Shown: positions 46,135 through 58,881, counted from the first letter of the stretch. The stretch: DNA of 64,000 bases from Pseudoalteromonas rubra (GCF_000967655.1 NZ_JXYA01000006.1:184643-248642), one strand, 5' to 3'. Translations and numbers: made by a program. The notes: generated by a model not told the origin, from the sequence alone.

Positions 46135-46163
46135 AAAAAAAGCTGCCGTAGCAGCTTTTTTTT
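46135..46163. terminator. Terminator after purA
   Basis: AAAAAAAGCTGC-CGTA-GCAGCTTTTTTT, a GC stem flanked by A and T runs, nine bases beyond the purA stop. It works on either strand; purA reads on the minus strand. Confidence 0.93.
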
Positions 46164-46171
46164 ACACTTAA

Positions 46172-47509
<1,338 letters not shown>

Positions 47510-47665
47510 TTAGGCGCAGATTTTATCAGAAAAGCACGTTCAAAACACCCCATTACGGCTATTTTTTCCGCATTCGCCGGGATCCTAATGAAATTAAGAG
47601 AGTTTCTTTAACTCGTCTGATCAGGTGATATTGCCCGCAGGCGTTTCTGAACAGGGTTAAAAAGC

Positions 47666-47692
47666 AAAAAACCCCGCTGCTGCGGGGTTTTC
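47666..47692 (-). terminator. Intrinsic terminator after hflC
   Basis: CCCCGC (47672-47677) pairs with GCGGGG (47682-47687) over a four-base loop; on the minus strand it is followed by TTTTTTGC. It ends the miaA-hfq-hflXKC transcript before purA. Confidence 0.9.
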
Positions 47693-47725
47693 AATTCGGA
47701 CTTTAGTCGCGTCATTAAACCTGGT

Positions 47726-48613
47726 TTAACGCGCGTTATTCACTTTTTTAGCCTTCATATAATCGAAGAACTCACTATCCGGTGATAATACCATCACGTC
47801 GCCTTTGCTGGTGAAGGTATTTTTGTATGCTTCCAGCGAGCGAACAAAGCCGAAGAATTCCGGATCCTTGTTATACGCATCAGCATAAATTTTTGCCGCC
47901 AATGCATCGCCCTGACCGCGCACAGCACGGGCATTACGCTCTGCATCTGCCAGCATAACGGTAACCCTACGGTCAACTTCAGCGCGAATAATCTCCGCCT
48001 TTTCCTGACCTTCTGAGCGGTGCTCTTTCGCCACTGCGGTACGCTCAGCACGCATCCGCTGGAAAATTGAGTTACTGACTTCGTTTGGCAGGTTGATTTG
48101 CTTAACCCGCACATCCAGCACCTCAATACCTAGCTCCTGAGCACTCTCAGAGGCTTGTACCAGCGCTTCTTCCATCAGCTCGCTACGTTCACCCGAAACA
48201 ATCTCTTTAATGGTACGCGAACCAAAATTGGTTCTCAGACCATTGTTCACTTTCTGCTTAAGCAGAGTTTCAGCGTATTGCTTATCACCTCTGGCACGCA
48301 GATAGTAAGCCGAGAAATCGTTAACACGCCACTTCACGAATGAATCAACGATCAAGTCTTTTTTCTCACTGGTAACGAAACGATCTGGTGCGCCATCCAG
48401 CGTCTGAATACGTGCATCAATGCGACGTACCTGACTGAAAAATGGTACTTTCAGATGCAGACCTGGCTCGTATACCACGGCATTGTCCTGGCTGTCTTTT
48501 TGTACTTTACTGAACAGTAAAACAATGGCGCGTTGACCTTCTGTGACAACAAACACCGACGAAAAAGCCAAAAATGCGGCAATGATCAATCCTACGACAG
48601 TCATGTTTTTCAT
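47726..48613 (-). CDS. hflC: FtsH modulator HflC
   Basis: A 295-residue inner-membrane SPFH/prohibitin protein that, with HflK, surrounds and regulates the FtsH protease. It has one N-terminal membrane helix (MTVVGLIIAAFLAFSSVFVV, residues 4-23) and an SPFH domain (VTEGQRAIVLLFSKV to about residue 190), followed by a helical region with the conserved RAERTAVAKEHRSEGQEKAE. It is the last gene of the block, five bases after hflK. Confidence 0.96.
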   Translation of the reverse strand: MKNMTVVGLIIAAFLAFSSVFVVTEGQRAIVLLFSKVQKDSQDNAVVYEPGLHLKVPFFSQVRRIDARIQTLDGAPDRFVTSEKKDLIVDSFVKWRVNDFSAYYLRARGDKQYAETLLKQKVNNGLRTNFGSRTIKEIVSGERSELMEEALVQASESAQELGIEVLDVRVKQINLPNEVSNSIFQRMRAERTAVAKEHRSEGQEKAEIIRAEVDRRVTVMLADAERNARAVRGQGDALAAKIYADAYNKDPEFFGFVRSLEAYKNTFTSKGDVMVLSPDSEFFDYMKAKKVNNAR

Positions 48614-48618
48614 GTCAG

Positions 48619-49782
48619 TTACCTCCCACCATTGTTAAAACGGTCACGTGAAAAACGATCATCACTGCTGTTCACTGTGCTGTTGCGTGACTGACCCAGT
48701 GACTGACGCAGCTGATTGATGTCGTTCTGGCTTGGCAGGGTAACCTGCGTGCCCGACTTACTTTGCTGCATAATCTTATCCAGTGGCAGATACATCATGT
48801 TGTTGCCACCTTTTACGTCAACCAGCACTTTAGAGCTGTTACCCAGCACTTGCTCCATGGTTTCGATGTACAAACGTTCACGGGTAACCTGCTTGGCTGC
48901 CTGATACTCTGGCAGCAGCTTTTCAAAACGCTCAACCTCACCCTGCGCTTCCAGAGTGATACGCTCTCGGTACCCTTCTGCTTCTTGCGTCATACGCGTT
49001 ACCTGACCACGGGCACGCGGCTCGATTTCTCTTGCGTATGCCTCAGCTTCACGAATGAAACGCTCTTCATCCTCTTGTGCTGCAATGGCGTCATCAAATG
49101 CATCTTTTACTTCTGCAGGCGGACGTGAGTCTTTAAAGTTCACATCGGTGACGATAATACCCAGGTTGTATGGCTCGATGATCTTGGTCAGTTCATCCCA
49201 GGTACGCTGACGTACCAATTCACGGCCCGTGGTTAATACCTGGTCCATGCGAGAGTGACCCACAACATAGCGCAGTGCACTGTCCAGTGCCTGCTGTAAG
49301 CTGTGATCGGCGTCGGTTACGCTGAAGCGATACAAGGTCGGATCAACCACCCGATACTGAACCTCGAACTCAACGCTCACCACATTCTCGTCTTCAGTCA
49401 GCATAAAACCTGATGCCGACAGAGAACGGACCGCTTCAATATCAATGGGGATAACACGTTCAATAAAGGTCATTTTCCAGCGCAGACCCGGCTCGGCGAT
49501 ACGGTTAAATTCACCGAATTGCAGCACAATGCCACGCTCGGCTTCTTTCACTGTGTAAATACCGCTTAACGCCCAAACAACAAAAGCAATTAACAGCACA
49601 AACACCATACCGGCACCGCCGATACCGCCGCCTTTGCCTGGCTTACCGCCAAACATGCCGCCAAACTTGTTGTTGAATTTGCGGAATACTTCGTCTAAGT
49701 CAGGTGGCCCCTGATCACGACCACCACGGTTCTTCCACGGGTCGTTATCATTGCCATTATTACCCGGTTCGTTCCAGGCCAT
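48619..49782 (-). CDS. hflK: FtsH modulator HflK
   Basis: The HflC partner, 387 residues. The first ~55 residues are Gly/Asn/Asp-rich and cytoplasmic (MAWNEPGNNGNDNDPWKNRG is typical of HflK), then comes one membrane helix (GMVFVLLIAFVVWALSGIYTV near 58-78, in two parts), then the SPFH domain starting VKEAERGIVLQFGEF. The C terminus is Gln/Ser/Asn-rich and disordered. It lies between hflX and hflC in the conserved order. Confidence 0.96.
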   Translation of the reverse strand: MAWNEPGNNGNDNDPWKNRGGRDQGPPDLDEVFRKFNNKFGGMFGGKPGKGGGIGGAGMVFVLLIAFVVWALSGIYTVKEAERGIVLQFGEFNRIAEPGLRWKMTFIERVIPIDIEAVRSLSASGFMLTEDENVVSVEFEVQYRVVDPTLYRFSVTDADHSLQQALDSALRYVVGHSRMDQVLTTGRELVRQRTWDELTKIIEPYNLGIIVTDVNFKDSRPPAEVKDAFDDAIAAQEDEERFIREAEAYAREIEPRARGQVTRMTQEAEGYRERITLEAQGEVERFEKLLPEYQAAKQVTRERLYIETMEQVLGNSSKVLVDVKGGNNMMYLPLDKIMQQSKSGTQVTLPSQNDINQLRQSLGQSRNSTVNSSDDRFSRDRFNNGGR

Positions 49783-49873
49783 AGCTATACTCCATTGTTA
49801 TAAAATGAATTAATCTAAATCTAACAAAAAACACAGAGATCTAATAGAGAAATGCGTGCAATAAGCGGCTTTT

Positions 49874-51163
49874 TCAATCTTCCACCACAAATTGCTCTAT
49901 TTCCTGCCCCTGCTCTTTCTTTAATCTTTCCCAATCTGCCTGCGGTAATCTGACGTCCAACAGCCAGTTTCCAGCCTCGTCATAGGACTCACCATTTACC
50001 GCATTAAGATTAAACAGCGCGCCGCGCAGCTTACCAAATGCAGGCGGTACCAACAGCTTACTGGCAAAAATTTTCTTCGCCAGCAGCTCTGAAATTGCCT
50101 GCTCAAGCAACTCAATGCCTTCACCCGTATGTGCCGATAACCACACACGCACTGGCACGCCCTGATCGTCTCTATCTATTTTAGGGTTGATCTCGTCAAC
50201 CAGATCAATTTTGTTGTAAACCAACAGCTGAGGGATCTCATCCGCCTCAATTTCTTTGAGGACCGATTGTACCTCTTCTATGTTCTCTTTTCTTCTCTGA
50301 TCTGCCACATCGACAACATGCAGCTGTAAGTCTGCTTCCCGGGTTTCGGTCAAAGTCGCTTTAAAAGCGGCAACCAAATCATGGGGTAAATGGCGGATAA
50401 AGCCAACCGTATCGGCAAAGATGACTGGGCCGACATCGGTAATTTCCAGCTTACGCAACGTTGGATCCAAAGTCGCAAAAAGCTGATCCGCCGCATACAC
50501 ATCAGCATTGGTGACGTGATTAAACAAGGTTGATTTGCCCGCATTGGTATAACCAACCAAAGACACTGTCGGAATTTCATTACGGCTACGGGCACGACGC
50601 CCTTGCTCCCGCACTGTTGCCACTTTTTCGAGTCGCTTACGAATGCTTTTTATCCGCTCCCGGAGTAACCGTCGGTCAGTTTCCAGCTGGGTTTCACCCG
50701 GACCACGCAAGCCTATCCCGCCTTTTTGTCTTTCAAGGTGGGTCCAGCCGCGGATCAGGCGAGTTGAAATATGCCGTAACTGCGCCAGCTCAACCTGCAA
50801 CTTACCTTCGTGGGTGCGGGCACGCTGAGCAAAAATATCTAAAATTAAGGTCGTTCTATCTAATACCCGACAACGGCAGACACGCTCTAAGTTGCGCTCT
50901 TGAGAGGGACTGAGTTGATGATTAAAGATGATGACATCTGCATTGTGAGTTCTGACAATCTCAGCGATTTCTTCTGCTTTCCCCGTCCCGACAAATAATT
51001 TCGGGTGAGGCGCCTGACGGCTGCCTTGCACAACCGTCAAACAACTAACACCAGCAGAAGACACTAGCATTTCCAGCTCACGAAGATCTTCTCGATCTCC
51101 TTCATTTGGAAACTCTATATGTACTAAGACTGCCTGTTCGCCGGCTTCATAACGGTCAAACAA
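49874..51163 (-). CDS. hflX: Ribosome-associated GTPase HflX
   Basis: A 429-residue translational GTPase that splits or rescues stalled ribosomes, especially under heat stress. The glycine-rich GPGETQLETDRR segment near residue 152, characteristic of HflX, precedes the G domain (GYTNAGKSTLFNHV near 203, FADTVGFIRHLP near 250, NKID near 318). Its place between hfq and hflK is conserved. Confidence 0.96.
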   Translation of the reverse strand: MFDRYEAGEQAVLVHIEFPNEGDREDLRELEMLVSSAGVSCLTVVQGSRQAPHPKLFVGTGKAEEIAEIVRTHNADVIIFNHQLSPSQERNLERVCRCRVLDRTTLILDIFAQRARTHEGKLQVELAQLRHISTRLIRGWTHLERQKGGIGLRGPGETQLETDRRLLRERIKSIRKRLEKVATVREQGRRARSRNEIPTVSLVGYTNAGKSTLFNHVTNADVYAADQLFATLDPTLRKLEITDVGPVIFADTVGFIRHLPHDLVAAFKATLTETREADLQLHVVDVADQRRKENIEEVQSVLKEIEADEIPQLLVYNKIDLVDEINPKIDRDDQGVPVRVWLSAHTGEGIELLEQAISELLAKKIFASKLLVPPAFGKLRGALFNLNAVNGESYDEAGNWLLDVRLPQADWERLKKEQGQEIEQFVVED

Positions 51164-51194
51164 GCATTACGCTCCTACTATCGATTAAAAACGA

Positions 51195-51458
51195 TTAAAA
51201 GTTACCATCTTCGCCACTTTCTGCGCTGTCATTGCCCTGAGTATTTTGGAAATTTACAGCACGAGCAGGCACAACAGTCGAGATGGCGTGTTTGTAAACC
51301 ATTTGATTTACAGTGTTTTCTAGCAAGATCACGAACTGGTCGAAAGACTGGATCTTACCTTGTAATTTGATACCGTTAACTAAAAAGATGGAAACGGGAA
51401 TGCGCTCACGACGTAAGACATTCAAAAATGGGTCTTGTAACGATTGGCCTTTTGCCAT
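51195..51458 (-). CDS. hfq: RNA chaperone Hfq
   Basis: An 87-residue Sm-like hexameric RNA chaperone for sRNA-mRNA pairing. Sm1 and Sm2 motifs are intact ([22 protein letters not shown] at 7-28 in two parts, and [12 protein letters not shown] near 55-66). The C-terminal tail is short (about 20 residues) and acidic, unlike the longer E. coli tail. It is located between miaA and hflX, as in other gammaproteobacteria. Confidence 0.98.
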   Translation of the reverse strand: MAKGQSLQDPFLNVLRRERIPVSIFLVNGIKLQGKIQSFDQFVILLENTVNQMVYKHAISTVVPARAVNFQNTQGNDSAESGEDGNF

Positions 51459-51535
51459 GTTCTTATCCTTCGTTCTAGGTGTTATTATGTTGAGATAGTT
51501 GAGGTAATCAAAATAAAAAAATTCCCCAACCTCTA

Positions 51536-52453
51536 TTAGCTTAGCGAACTTAATACACGTTGCAAGTTTTCTTGCTCGTCGGTTTCAAGCCAGGTGACAT
51601 CTGGCCAACTACGTAACCAGGTTAATTGGCGCTTCGCTAACTGCCTGGTTGCTGCGATCCCCTTGAAGAGCATTTCTTCATAATCGCACTCACCAGCCAA
51701 ATGCTCCCACATCTGCCGATATCCCACACAACGAATGGAAGGCAAATCCGGATGCAAATCATTTCGCTGATATAAGGCCAAAACTTCGTTTTTAAAGCCC
51801 TGATCCAGCATTATTTTAAATCTTTTTTCTATCCTCTCATGCAGTATCTTACGATCCTGCGGGGCAATTGCAAACTGATGAAACTGATAAGGCAACGGCG
51901 CTTGTTTGGCTTTTTGCAATTCAGTCATGGTTTTACCCGTCAGACGATAGACTTCCAGTGCTCTGTTGATGCGCTGTGAATCGTTTTCACTGATTTTACT
52001 CGCCGCGTGTGGGTCAATCGCCATCAGCTGGGCATGCAGTGCTGGCCAGCCCAGAGCTTTAGCTTCTTGTTCCAGCGTTTCGCGTACCTTTGGGCACGCC
52101 TCTGGCAAAGGCGATAAGCCCTCAATCAGGCCTTTAAAGTACATCATAGTGCCGCCAACCAGCACCGGGACTTTGCCCTGGCGGTGTAAACGGTCAATAC
52201 AGTCAATGGCATCTCGGCGAAAGTCTGCAACAGAATAGCTTTCGGCCGGATCCAGTATGTCTATCAGGTGATGCGGGGCCAATGCCTGCTCAGCAGCATC
52301 AGGCTTGGCCGTTCCTATATCCATACCTTTATAAACCAGTGCGGAGTCCACACTGATGATCTCACTGTTTAACTGTTGACAGAGCTCAATGGCCAACGCG
52401 GTTTTACCGGCGGCGGTTGGCCCCATCAAGGTAATAACGGGTTTTGCTTGCAC
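51536..52453 (-). CDS. miaA: tRNA dimethylallyltransferase MiaA
   Basis: Transfers a dimethylallyl group to N6 of A37 in tRNAs reading UNN codons. The 305-residue protein starts with P-loop [12 protein letters not shown] near 10, followed by [16 protein letters not shown], the [16 protein letters not shown] block and [13 protein letters not shown] near 240. It lies between mutL and hfq in the conserved order. Confidence 0.97.
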   Translation of the reverse strand: MQAKPVITLMGPTAAGKTALAIELCQQLNSEIISVDSALVYKGMDIGTAKPDAAEQALAPHHLIDILDPAESYSVADFRRDAIDCIDRLHRQGKVPVLVGGTMMYFKGLIEGLSPLPEACPKVRETLEQEAKALGWPALHAQLMAIDPHAASKISENDSQRINRALEVYRLTGKTMTELQKAKQAPLPYQFHQFAIAPQDRKILHERIEKRFKIMLDQGFKNEVLALYQRNDLHPDLPSIRCVGYRQMWEHLAGECDYEEMLFKGIAATRQLAKRQLTWLRSWPDVTWLETDEQENLQRVLSSLS

Positions 52454-52512
52454 ACTGTTTCTCTACTGCTGTTGGTGCTGTAACGCATCTAAGGTTACAG
52501 CAGGACAAGAAC

Positions 52513-54420
52513 TCATGATTCTTGCTGGGACAAGCTTAATAACTTGCTTTGATCTATTGTAACCGCTTTTGCTTCGATTTGAGCACAGCTTCTGGCATTT
52601 TTTATGATTTTTTCTACCACCGCAGCAAAGTGTTGCGAGTTAAAATATCCCTCAGGCGTAGTGACTTGTAGCCAGTTTAGCCAGGCTGCCAGGCTTGCTT
52701 CCTGTGCCAAACAAGCACTGAGCACTTTGTCCAGGCACTGCGGTACATCCAGGCTATACAAACTCAGTGGTAGCTTTTTCACCATCACATATCGCTCATG
52801 GGCCACGATGGTGAAGCCCAGCAATGTAAGCCAGGATTCCTGCTGCACGACTGAGGCTATTTCATCCGCGCTCAAGTTAACCCGCACCGGCAACAACAGT
52901 GCTTTGCCCTGCAAAGTACCATCCTGCTCAATCTGTGCCAGCCAGGTTTCAACCAGGCCATCCCGGCAATGTCCTAACCTGAGCTCACCTGCCTGAGTAA
53001 ACAACACGGCCCCGTGTGCCAGCGGTAAAAACCGCGTGACTTCTGCCTGCTGCGGCTGCGGCTGCGCCTGATGCTCAAGCGCTGTACTTACCTTTGGTAT
53101 ATCCGCCGGCTGCGCCATGCCCTGATATAACTCGTTGACATTAACCTGTCGCGACTTAGCAGAGCCTGAACTGTTGCTGCTTTTGCCACCACCGCGATAA
53201 CCGGAACTTGACCCACTCGCGCCAAACGCAGGCGCGGACACTGGGGTATAGGCACTGTCCTGCACCGTATCATACTCACTTTGCAGCGGTGAACGATATG
53301 CCTGGTGCTGACGCGCATCCTGCAATGAGAACTGCTCAGATACAGGCTCTGCCATTGGCGCTGCAACTGGCCCTGCCTGAGCGCTGCTATGCGCGACGTC
53401 ACTGGTGCCTGAGTCGGATAAAGGCAACTCAGGTCGCTCACTGAGGACCACTTGTTTAACGGCCTGCACGATGAAATCGTGGATCAGCCGCGCCTGATGA
53501 AAACGCACCTCATGCTTGGCAGGATGCACATTGACATCAACCTGGGTGGGGTCGAGCTCGAGGTAGATGACAAACCCCGGCGTATCAACCGCACCAGCGG
53601 TTTCTTCAAATGCCTGGCGAATCGCATGCAAGATTAATTTGTCTCGCATCATTCGCCCGTTCACATAAGTGTACTGAGTCTGATTGCTGCACCCTACCGG
53701 CAACACCCAGCCATACAACTTCAGGCCATCATGGCCGGATTCAACAAAGCTGGCCTGCTGTGAGAACACTTTACCGGCCACCTGTGCCACCCGCTCCACA
53801 CTGTATGGATCGGGTCGGGCGCGAAACTGCCGGATCACTTTTTGGTTATGAGTGAGCGTCAGTGCCAGGTCAAAACGGCTCAGCGCGATGCGTTTGATCA
53901 ACTCATCAATATGACTGAATTCGGTTTTCTCGGTGCGTAAAAACTTGCGCCTCGCCGGGGTGTTAAAGAAGAGGTCTTTAACTTCTATGGTGGTGCCATC
54001 GGGGTGTGCGGTTGGTTGGATCTGAACCGTCATATCACGCCCTTCGGCAAACGCCTGCCAGGCGGTTTCCTGCTCGGCAGGCTTAGAGCTTAATGTCAGT
54101 CTGGATACAGAGCTGATCGACGCCAGCGCCTCACCGCGAAAACCCAGCGATGAAATACATTCCAGATCGTCCAGAGTTTTCAGCTTACTGGTTGCATGGC
54201 GGGACAGCGCCAGGGTCAGCTCATCTTTAACGATGCCCGCACCATTGTCCCTGATCCGGATCAGCTTATGACCACCCCGCTCTATGTCTATCTGAATGCG
54301 TGTTGCCCCGGCATCAATGCTGTTTTCAACCAGCTCCTTCACCACGGAAGCGGGCCGCTCGACCACTTCTCCCGCAGCTATTTGGTTGGCCAGTCTGGCT
54401 GGTAAAATTTCAATGCTCAC
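52513..54420 (-). CDS. mutL: DNA mismatch repair protein MutL
   Basis: A 635-residue GHKL ATPase that couples MutS mismatch recognition to MutH. N-terminal motifs include [17 protein letters not shown] near 27-43, IRDNGAGI near 55, HATSKL near 75 and [11 protein letters not shown] near 94. A Ser/Gln/Ala-rich linker (about 345-440) joins it to the C-terminal dimerisation domain. As in MutH-dependent gammaproteobacteria, no endonuclease DQHA motif is visible. The gene starts three bases after the amiB stop. Confidence 0.96.
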   Translation of the reverse strand: MSIEILPARLANQIAAGEVVERPASVVKELVENSIDAGATRIQIDIERGGHKLIRIRDNGAGIVKDELTLALSRHATSKLKTLDDLECISSLGFRGEALASISSVSRLTLSSKPAEQETAWQAFAEGRDMTVQIQPTAHPDGTTIEVKDLFFNTPARRKFLRTEKTEFSHIDELIKRIALSRFDLALTLTHNQKVIRQFRARPDPYSVERVAQVAGKVFSQQASFVESGHDGLKLYGWVLPVGCSNQTQYTYVNGRMMRDKLILHAIRQAFEETAGAVDTPGFVIYLELDPTQVDVNVHPAKHEVRFHQARLIHDFIVQAVKQVVLSERPELPLSDSGTSDVAHSSAQAGPVAAPMAEPVSEQFSLQDARQHQAYRSPLQSEYDTVQDSAYTPVSAPAFGASGSSSGYRGGGKSSNSSGSAKSRQVNVNELYQGMAQPADIPKVSTALEHQAQPQPQQAEVTRFLPLAHGAVLFTQAGELRLGHCRDGLVETWLAQIEQDGTLQGKALLLPVRVNLSADEIASVVQQESWLTLLGFTIVAHERYVMVKKLPLSLYSLDVPQCLDKVLSACLAQEASLAAWLNWLQVTTPEGYFNSQHFAAVVEKIIKNARSCAQIEAKAVTIDQSKLLSLSQQES

Positions 54421-54423
54421 GGT

Positions 54424-55770
54424 CTAGGCCTTAGGAATAGTCAGCACCTGACCAATATACAAAGTGTTTTTGGTCAAGCGGTTGGCCTTTTTCAGCGCCG
54501 ACACTGTGGTGCCATAGCGCGCGGCCAGGACACTCAAAGACTCGCCCCGCTGCACTTTATGACGCACCGGTTTGTTGTTTTTAAGACTCGCAAACAAGGT
54601 ATTATCTGGGGGATTTTGCTGATAGTAACGCTTGATTGACTTAAAAATGGCGTTCGCCAAACGCTGCTGGTGATAACTGGTTTTAAGCTGCTTTTCTTCC
54701 TGTGGGTTAGAAATAAACCCGGTTTCGACCAAAATAGACGGGATATCCGGTGACTTCAGCACCCCAAAGTTGGCCGCCTGAGGGCGCTTTTTATGCAACT
54801 TAGTGACTTTTTTCAGCTCACTCACCACTTCTTCGGCCACTGTAAAGCCGGTTTTCATTGAGTGGTCCATCGACATATCCAGCAAGGCTTTGGCCAGATA
54901 TTTTTCGTTCGCCGTGTCTTTGATTACGTCCGCCGCACCACCCAGTAACTGAGAGTGCTTTTCTTTGTCTTCCAGCCATTTACCGACTTCGGAGTTGGCC
55001 CGGCGTAATGACAAGATCCAAACCGAGGCACCGCGGGGTTCCGGGCGCGAAAAAGCATCGGCGTGAATAGACACAAAGAAATCGGCCTGGCGCTCTCTGG
55101 CTCGCGCGGTACGGGTGTTAAGCTTGATGTAGTAATCACCGGTGCGGGTCAGGCGTGCCTGCATGCCCGGCTCTTTATCTATTAAGCGCGCCAGTCGTTT
55201 AGCAATAGGCAGTGTGATGTTTTTTTCATAGGTCCCGGAGGGCCCGATAGAACCGGGATCTTCCCCACCGTGGCCCGCATCAATGGCAATGATAATGTCT
55301 CTGTCTTTTACCAGCTCACGTTTTTTGCTTTGTTTGGATTTACTGGCATAGAGGCTTTTTTGCTGCCCGTACAGGTCGACCACCAGGCGGTCTTTGTATG
55401 GTCCGGTTGGCGCGAGCGCAAATATCACCGGTTTAGCGGTGCGGCTCAGCTCCATCACCACCCGGGTGCTGTTGCGGCTTTTGGCCTGACTGTAACGCAG
55501 TTTTTCGACGATTTTATGTTCTTTAGGCAAGCTCGGGAGCTGCTTGAGCTTGCTGGTATTTTCCAGGTCGATCACCAGTCGCAGCGGGTTTTTCAGCATA
55601 AAGTAGCTGTATTCAGGTTTTTCTGACAGGTCAAACACCACGCGTGTGCTTTCTGGTGAAGGCCAGACACGCACACCGTTGATTTTGTTTTTTGCCTGCG
55701 CTGCGCTGGCGAGCAATAACGCGCTCAGCGCAAACAGGGTAAAGCTAATTTTTATTATCGCACTACGCAT
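54424..55770 (-). CDS. amiB: N-acetylmuramoyl-L-alanine amidase AmiB/AmiC-type with LysM
   Basis: A 448-residue periplasmic cell-wall amidase that splits septal peptidoglycan during daughter-cell separation. Order: signal peptide (residues 1-26, ending AAQA), AMIN domain (about 30-125) for septal targeting, catalytic amidase_3 domain from [17 protein letters not shown] near 172 with [27 protein letters not shown] and zinc ligands, and a C-terminal LysM repeat (YKV-type [17 protein letters not shown] near 400). The location between tsaE and mutL fits AmiB. Overlaps tsaE by eight bases. Confidence 0.95.
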   Translation of the reverse strand: MRSAIIKISFTLFALSALLLASAAQAKNKINGVRVWPSPESTRVVFDLSEKPEYSYFMLKNPLRLVIDLENTSKLKQLPSLPKEHKIVEKLRYSQAKSRNSTRVVMELSRTAKPVIFALAPTGPYKDRLVVDLYGQQKSLYASKSKQSKKRELVKDRDIIIAIDAGHGGEDPGSIGPSGTYEKNITLPIAKRLARLIDKEPGMQARLTRTGDYYIKLNTRTARARERQADFFVSIHADAFSRPEPRGASVWILSLRRANSEVGKWLEDKEKHSQLLGGAADVIKDTANEKYLAKALLDMSMDHSMKTGFTVAEEVVSELKKVTKLHKKRPQAANFGVLKSPDIPSILVETGFISNPQEEKQLKTSYHQQRLANAIFKSIKRYYQQNPPDNTLFASLKNNKPVRHKVQRGESLSVLAARYGTTVSALKKANRLTKNTLYIGQVLTIPKA

Positions 55771-56239
55771 ATCGACTTATAGCTTGAGCAAGCTGCCTTC
55801 CTCGTTCTGTGTGTGGCCTTAATACGGCGCGGCGCCCTTCGCCATGATAAGCCAGGTCAATGTCCATATCTGCCGTTGGGATCACGCCTGCGCCCTTTTC
55901 TGGCCATTCGACAATACAAACGGCATGCGGCGCAAAATAATCCCGGATCCCCATAAATTCCAGCTCTTCCGGGTCACCCAGGCGATACAAATCAAAATGA
56001 TAAATACAGACCTCGCCCAGCTCATAAGGTTCAACTAAGGTATAGGTCGGGCTTTTAACATTCCCCTGATGACCCAGCCCCTGAACGATTCCGCGTGTCA
56101 GCGTCGTTTTTCCGGCGCCCAAATCACCATGCAAATAAAATACCGCACCTGAATCAATTAACTTAGCCAGCTGGCTACCCAGGGCAATCGTTGCGGCTTC
56201 GTCAGCCAGATCAATTTCTAATGTCGTATCGACACTCAT
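55763..56239 (-). CDS. tsaE: tRNA t6A synthesis ATPase TsaE
   Basis: ATPase that supports TsaBD in making threonylcarbamoyl-A37 of tRNA. The 158-residue protein has the P-loop [14 protein letters not shown] near 38 and the family [10 protein letters not shown] near 63, followed by [15 protein letters not shown] near 80. It overlaps nnr by four bases (ATGA) and amiB by eight. Confidence 0.96.
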   Translation of the reverse strand: MSVDTTLEIDLADEAATIALGSQLAKLIDSGAVFYLHGDLGAGKTTLTRGIVQGLGHQGNVKSPTYTLVEPYELGEVCIYHFDLYRLGDPEELEFMGIRDYFAPHAVCIVEWPEKGAGVIPTADMDIDLAYHGEGRRAVLRPHTERGRQLAQAISRYA

Positions 56240-57729
56240 CCGATAATACCTCTAATATGGACAAATAAATCACTTGCCAGCAACCCATGTGCGCCGTCAT
56301 GTGCCGCTTTTTCGGCCGCAAGACCATGAATATACACCGCTAACATAGCCGCATCAAATTTACTCAAGCCCTGCGCAAGCAAAGCGGCAATTATACCAGA
56401 TAATACATCGCCCATCCCAGCGCTGGCCATGGCTGCACACCCCGAGCGATTGATATTTAAGCGCTGCGCTTGCTGAATCAAAGTACCGGGCCCTTTGAGC
56501 ACCACACATGCCTGATAGTATTGCGCAAGCGCATTGCTCATACCGAAGCGGTTGCTGGTTTCAGGGTTTGAGTCAATACCCACGCACAGGCGCTTTGCTT
56601 CTCCCCAATGCGGGGTCAAAACGGCATTTTGCCACTGCCCGGGTTGTCCTGCCAGTAAATTTAGTCCATCAGCGTCGACAACAACTTGATGCTCGCACGC
56701 ACGCACTGCGTCGAATAATGCATGCGCCCATTCTGACTGGCCCAACCCCGGACCAATCACCAGGGTGTCGGCCTTATCCAGCAGCGGTTGCAGCGCATCG
56801 GCGTTGGCAACACCGTGCACCATCAGCTCATAGCGCCCCTGCAATACCATAGCCTGATTATCCGGGTGCGTTGCCACACTGACCAGCCCTGCGCCGGCCC
56901 GTAAACAGGCTTCACCAGCCAGACGTATTGCCCCGGCCATCCCCGGCCCGCCACCAATTAACAGCACATGGCCACAGCGGTTTTTATAGGCATCCGCAGC
57001 ACGCACGGGACGCTTTGCCAGTAAAGACTCTCCTGAAAAGTAGTGACTGGAAGCAGATACCAGCTGCGCAAACTCCTGCCCAACGCCCAGCTCGGCCAGA
57101 TATACTTGCCCGGCATGCTGTTTGGCAGAGCCGCTGAGCAGCCCCTGCTTTAACGCAATAAAGGTCATAGTGACATCGGCAACAAAGGCATCCCGCGCCA
57201 CTTCACTGGTCGAGCCATTCACACCACTGGGGATATCCACGGCTAGCCGGTGCGCCGAACACGATGCAAGCTGGCGAAACACCTCAGCAACCTTATCTGG
57301 CAACTGACCACGAAAGCCACTGCCAAATACCGCATCGACAATCAAAGCCGGTGTGCTTTGCATCTGCACAGCGTCTGATATGACTCCCCCACCGTCGAGA
57401 TAGGCCTGATAAGCCTGCTGGGCATCCCCTTGCAACTGACTCGGGTCGAACAAAGCGAGTACCTCGACGGCCATGCCTGCCTGATGACACAAACGTGCCA
57501 GCACATAGCCATCGCCGCCGTTATTCCCCTTTCCGGTCAGGATCAAAATAGGGCCACTGAGCGACAAACGACTGACATAATCAAACAAAGCGGCGCCAGC
57601 GCGCTGCATCAGCGCACTTAAGGTCGACCCGGCGAGGCGCGCGGCCTCGGCTTCATTCGCTTGTACCGCTTGGGCCGTATAGGCAACTTGTGGTAAATTA
57701 GTCAGGTATTTTGCTTGTGATATAGACAT
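56236..57729 (-). CDS. nnr: Bifunctional NAD(P)H-hydrate epimerase/dehydratase Nnr
   Basis: Repairs damaged NADH/NADPH hydrates. The first ~210 residues form the epimerase (Yje[19 protein letters not shown] near 55). The second part is the ADP/ATP-dependent dehydratase ([28 protein letters not shown] near 250 in two blocks; GTLIQQ and [21 protein letters not shown] near 430). With the start at 57729 the protein is 497 residues. A start seven codons earlier at 57750 is possible but would overlap queG; an extension to 58083 is clearly spurious. Divergent from queG with only three bases between start codons. Confidence 0.94.
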   Translation of the reverse strand: MSISQAKYLTNLPQVAYTAQAVQANEAEAARLAGSTLSALMQRAGAALFDYVSRLSLSGPILILTGKGNNGGDGYVLARLCHQAGMAVEVLALFDPSQLQGDAQQAYQAYLDGGGVISDAVQMQSTPALIVDAVFGSGFRGQLPDKVAEVFRQLASCSAHRLAVDIPSGVNGSTSEVARDAFVADVTMTFIALKQGLLSGSAKQHAGQVYLAELGVGQEFAQLVSASSHYFSGESLLAKRPVRAADAYKNRCGHVLLIGGGPGMAGAIRLAGEACLRAGAGLVSVATHPDNQAMVLQGRYELMVHGVANADALQPLLDKADTLVIGPGLGQSEWAHALFDAVRACEHQVVVDADGLNLLAGQPGQWQNAVLTPHWGEAKRLCVGIDSNPETSNRFGMSNALAQYYQACVVLKGPGTLIQQAQRLNINRSGCAAMASAGMGDVLSGIIAALLAQGLSKFDAAMLAVYIHGLAAEKAAHDGAHGLLASDLFVHIRGIIG

Positions 57730-57732
57730 GCC

Positions 57733-58881
57733 GTGACGACCACTACTCATTCTTCTGTTGATATTAACTATACTGAACTTGCGCAAAAAATTAAGCTTTG
57801 GGGCAAAGAACTTGGCTTTGCCGAGGTTGGCATTACCGACATAGACCTGAGCGAACACGAAGCGCAATTGCAGCGCTGGCTCGATAATGGCTATCACGGC
57901 GAGATGGAATACATGGCGGCACATGGTATGAAGCGTGCCCGTCCAGCAGAGCTGGTGCCCGGTACACAACGGGTGATCTCTGTTAAAATGAACTATCTGC
58001 CACCCGATGCCAGTTTCGCCCGGGCGCTCAAAAGCAAGCAAACCGCCTATATCAGCCGCTATGCACTGGGGCGCGACTATCACAAAGTGATCCGCAACCG
58101 TTTAAAGAAGCTCGGACAGCGCATCGAGCAGGAAGTCGGCCAGTTTGGTTTTCGTCCTTTCGTTGACTCGGCACCCGTGCTGGAGCGCCAGCTCGCCGAA
58201 AAAGCCGGGTTAGGCTGGCGCGGTAAAAACAGTCTGCTGATCCACAAACAAGCCGGCTCCTGGTTTTTTCTGGGTGAGCTGTTTGTCGACCTGCCCCTGC
58301 CGGTGGATAACAACCCCCAGCAGGAAGGCTGTGGCAAGTGTAACGCCTGTATGACTTTGTGCCCGACGGGGGCGATTGTGGAACCCTACGTGGTTGATGC
58401 TCGCAAATGTATTTCTTATCTGACCATCGAATTACAGGGCCCGATCCCCGAGCAGTATCGCCCGTTGCTTGGTAATCGAGTCTATGGTTGTGACGATTGC
58501 CAGCTGGTGTGCCCCTGGAATCGCTATGGTCAGCTTACCGACGAGCAGGATTTCCACCCCCGCAAGCAGCTCAAAGATCAAGAGCTGCTGAACTTATTTC
58601 AGTGGGACGAAGAAACCTTTTTAAAACATACCGAAGGCAGCCCCATTAGACGCATTGGCCACGAGCGTTGGCTGCGTAATCTGGCCGTTGGCTTGGGCAA
58701 TGCGCAGCCCGATGCGCAGATCATCGAAGCGCTGGAGGCGCGCCTTGAGTCTGCATCTGAGCTGGTCAGGGAGCATATTAGTTGGGCACTGACGCAGCAG
58801 CGTAGCAAGCAGGCTCAGCAGCAACGCAAACAGGCCCGGCTGATCCGAATCATCGAAAAAGGCCTGCCACGGGATGCCTGA
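57733..58881 (+). CDS. queG: Epoxyqueuosine reductase QueG
   Basis: Last step of queuosine biosynthesis: reduces epoxyqueuosine in tRNA with cobalamin and two [4Fe-4S] clusters. The 382-residue protein has ligands CGKCNACMTLCPTGAI near 199-214 and CDDCQLVCPWNR near 255, and the expected FVDSAPVLERQLAEKAGLGW motif near 142. The start is GTG, with no obvious Shine-Dalgarno, three bases from the nnr start on the other strand. The divergent queG-nnr pair is conserved in related genomes. Confidence 0.94.
   Translation: MTTTTHSSVDINYTELAQKIKLWGKELGFAEVGITDIDLSEHEAQLQRWLDNGYHGEMEYMAAHGMKRARPAELVPGTQRVISVKMNYLPPDASFARALKSKQTAYISRYALGRDYHKVIRNRLKKLGQRIEQEVGQFGFRPFVDSAPVLERQLAEKAGLGWRGKNSLLIHKQAGSWFFLGELFVDLPLPVDNNPQQEGCGKCNACMTLCPTGAIVEPYVVDARKCISYLTIELQGPIPEQYRPLLGNRVYGCDDCQLVCPWNRYGQLTDEQDFHPRKQLKDQELLNLFQWDEETFLKHTEGSPIRRIGHERWLRNLAVGLGNAQPDAQIIEALEARLESASELVREHISWALTQQRSKQAQQQRKQARLIRIIEKGLPRDA

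Noticed and set aside
57730..58083. N-terminal extension of nnr to 58083
   Set aside because: The added 118 residues lie antisense to queG, lack family similarity and exceed the usual length of the protein.
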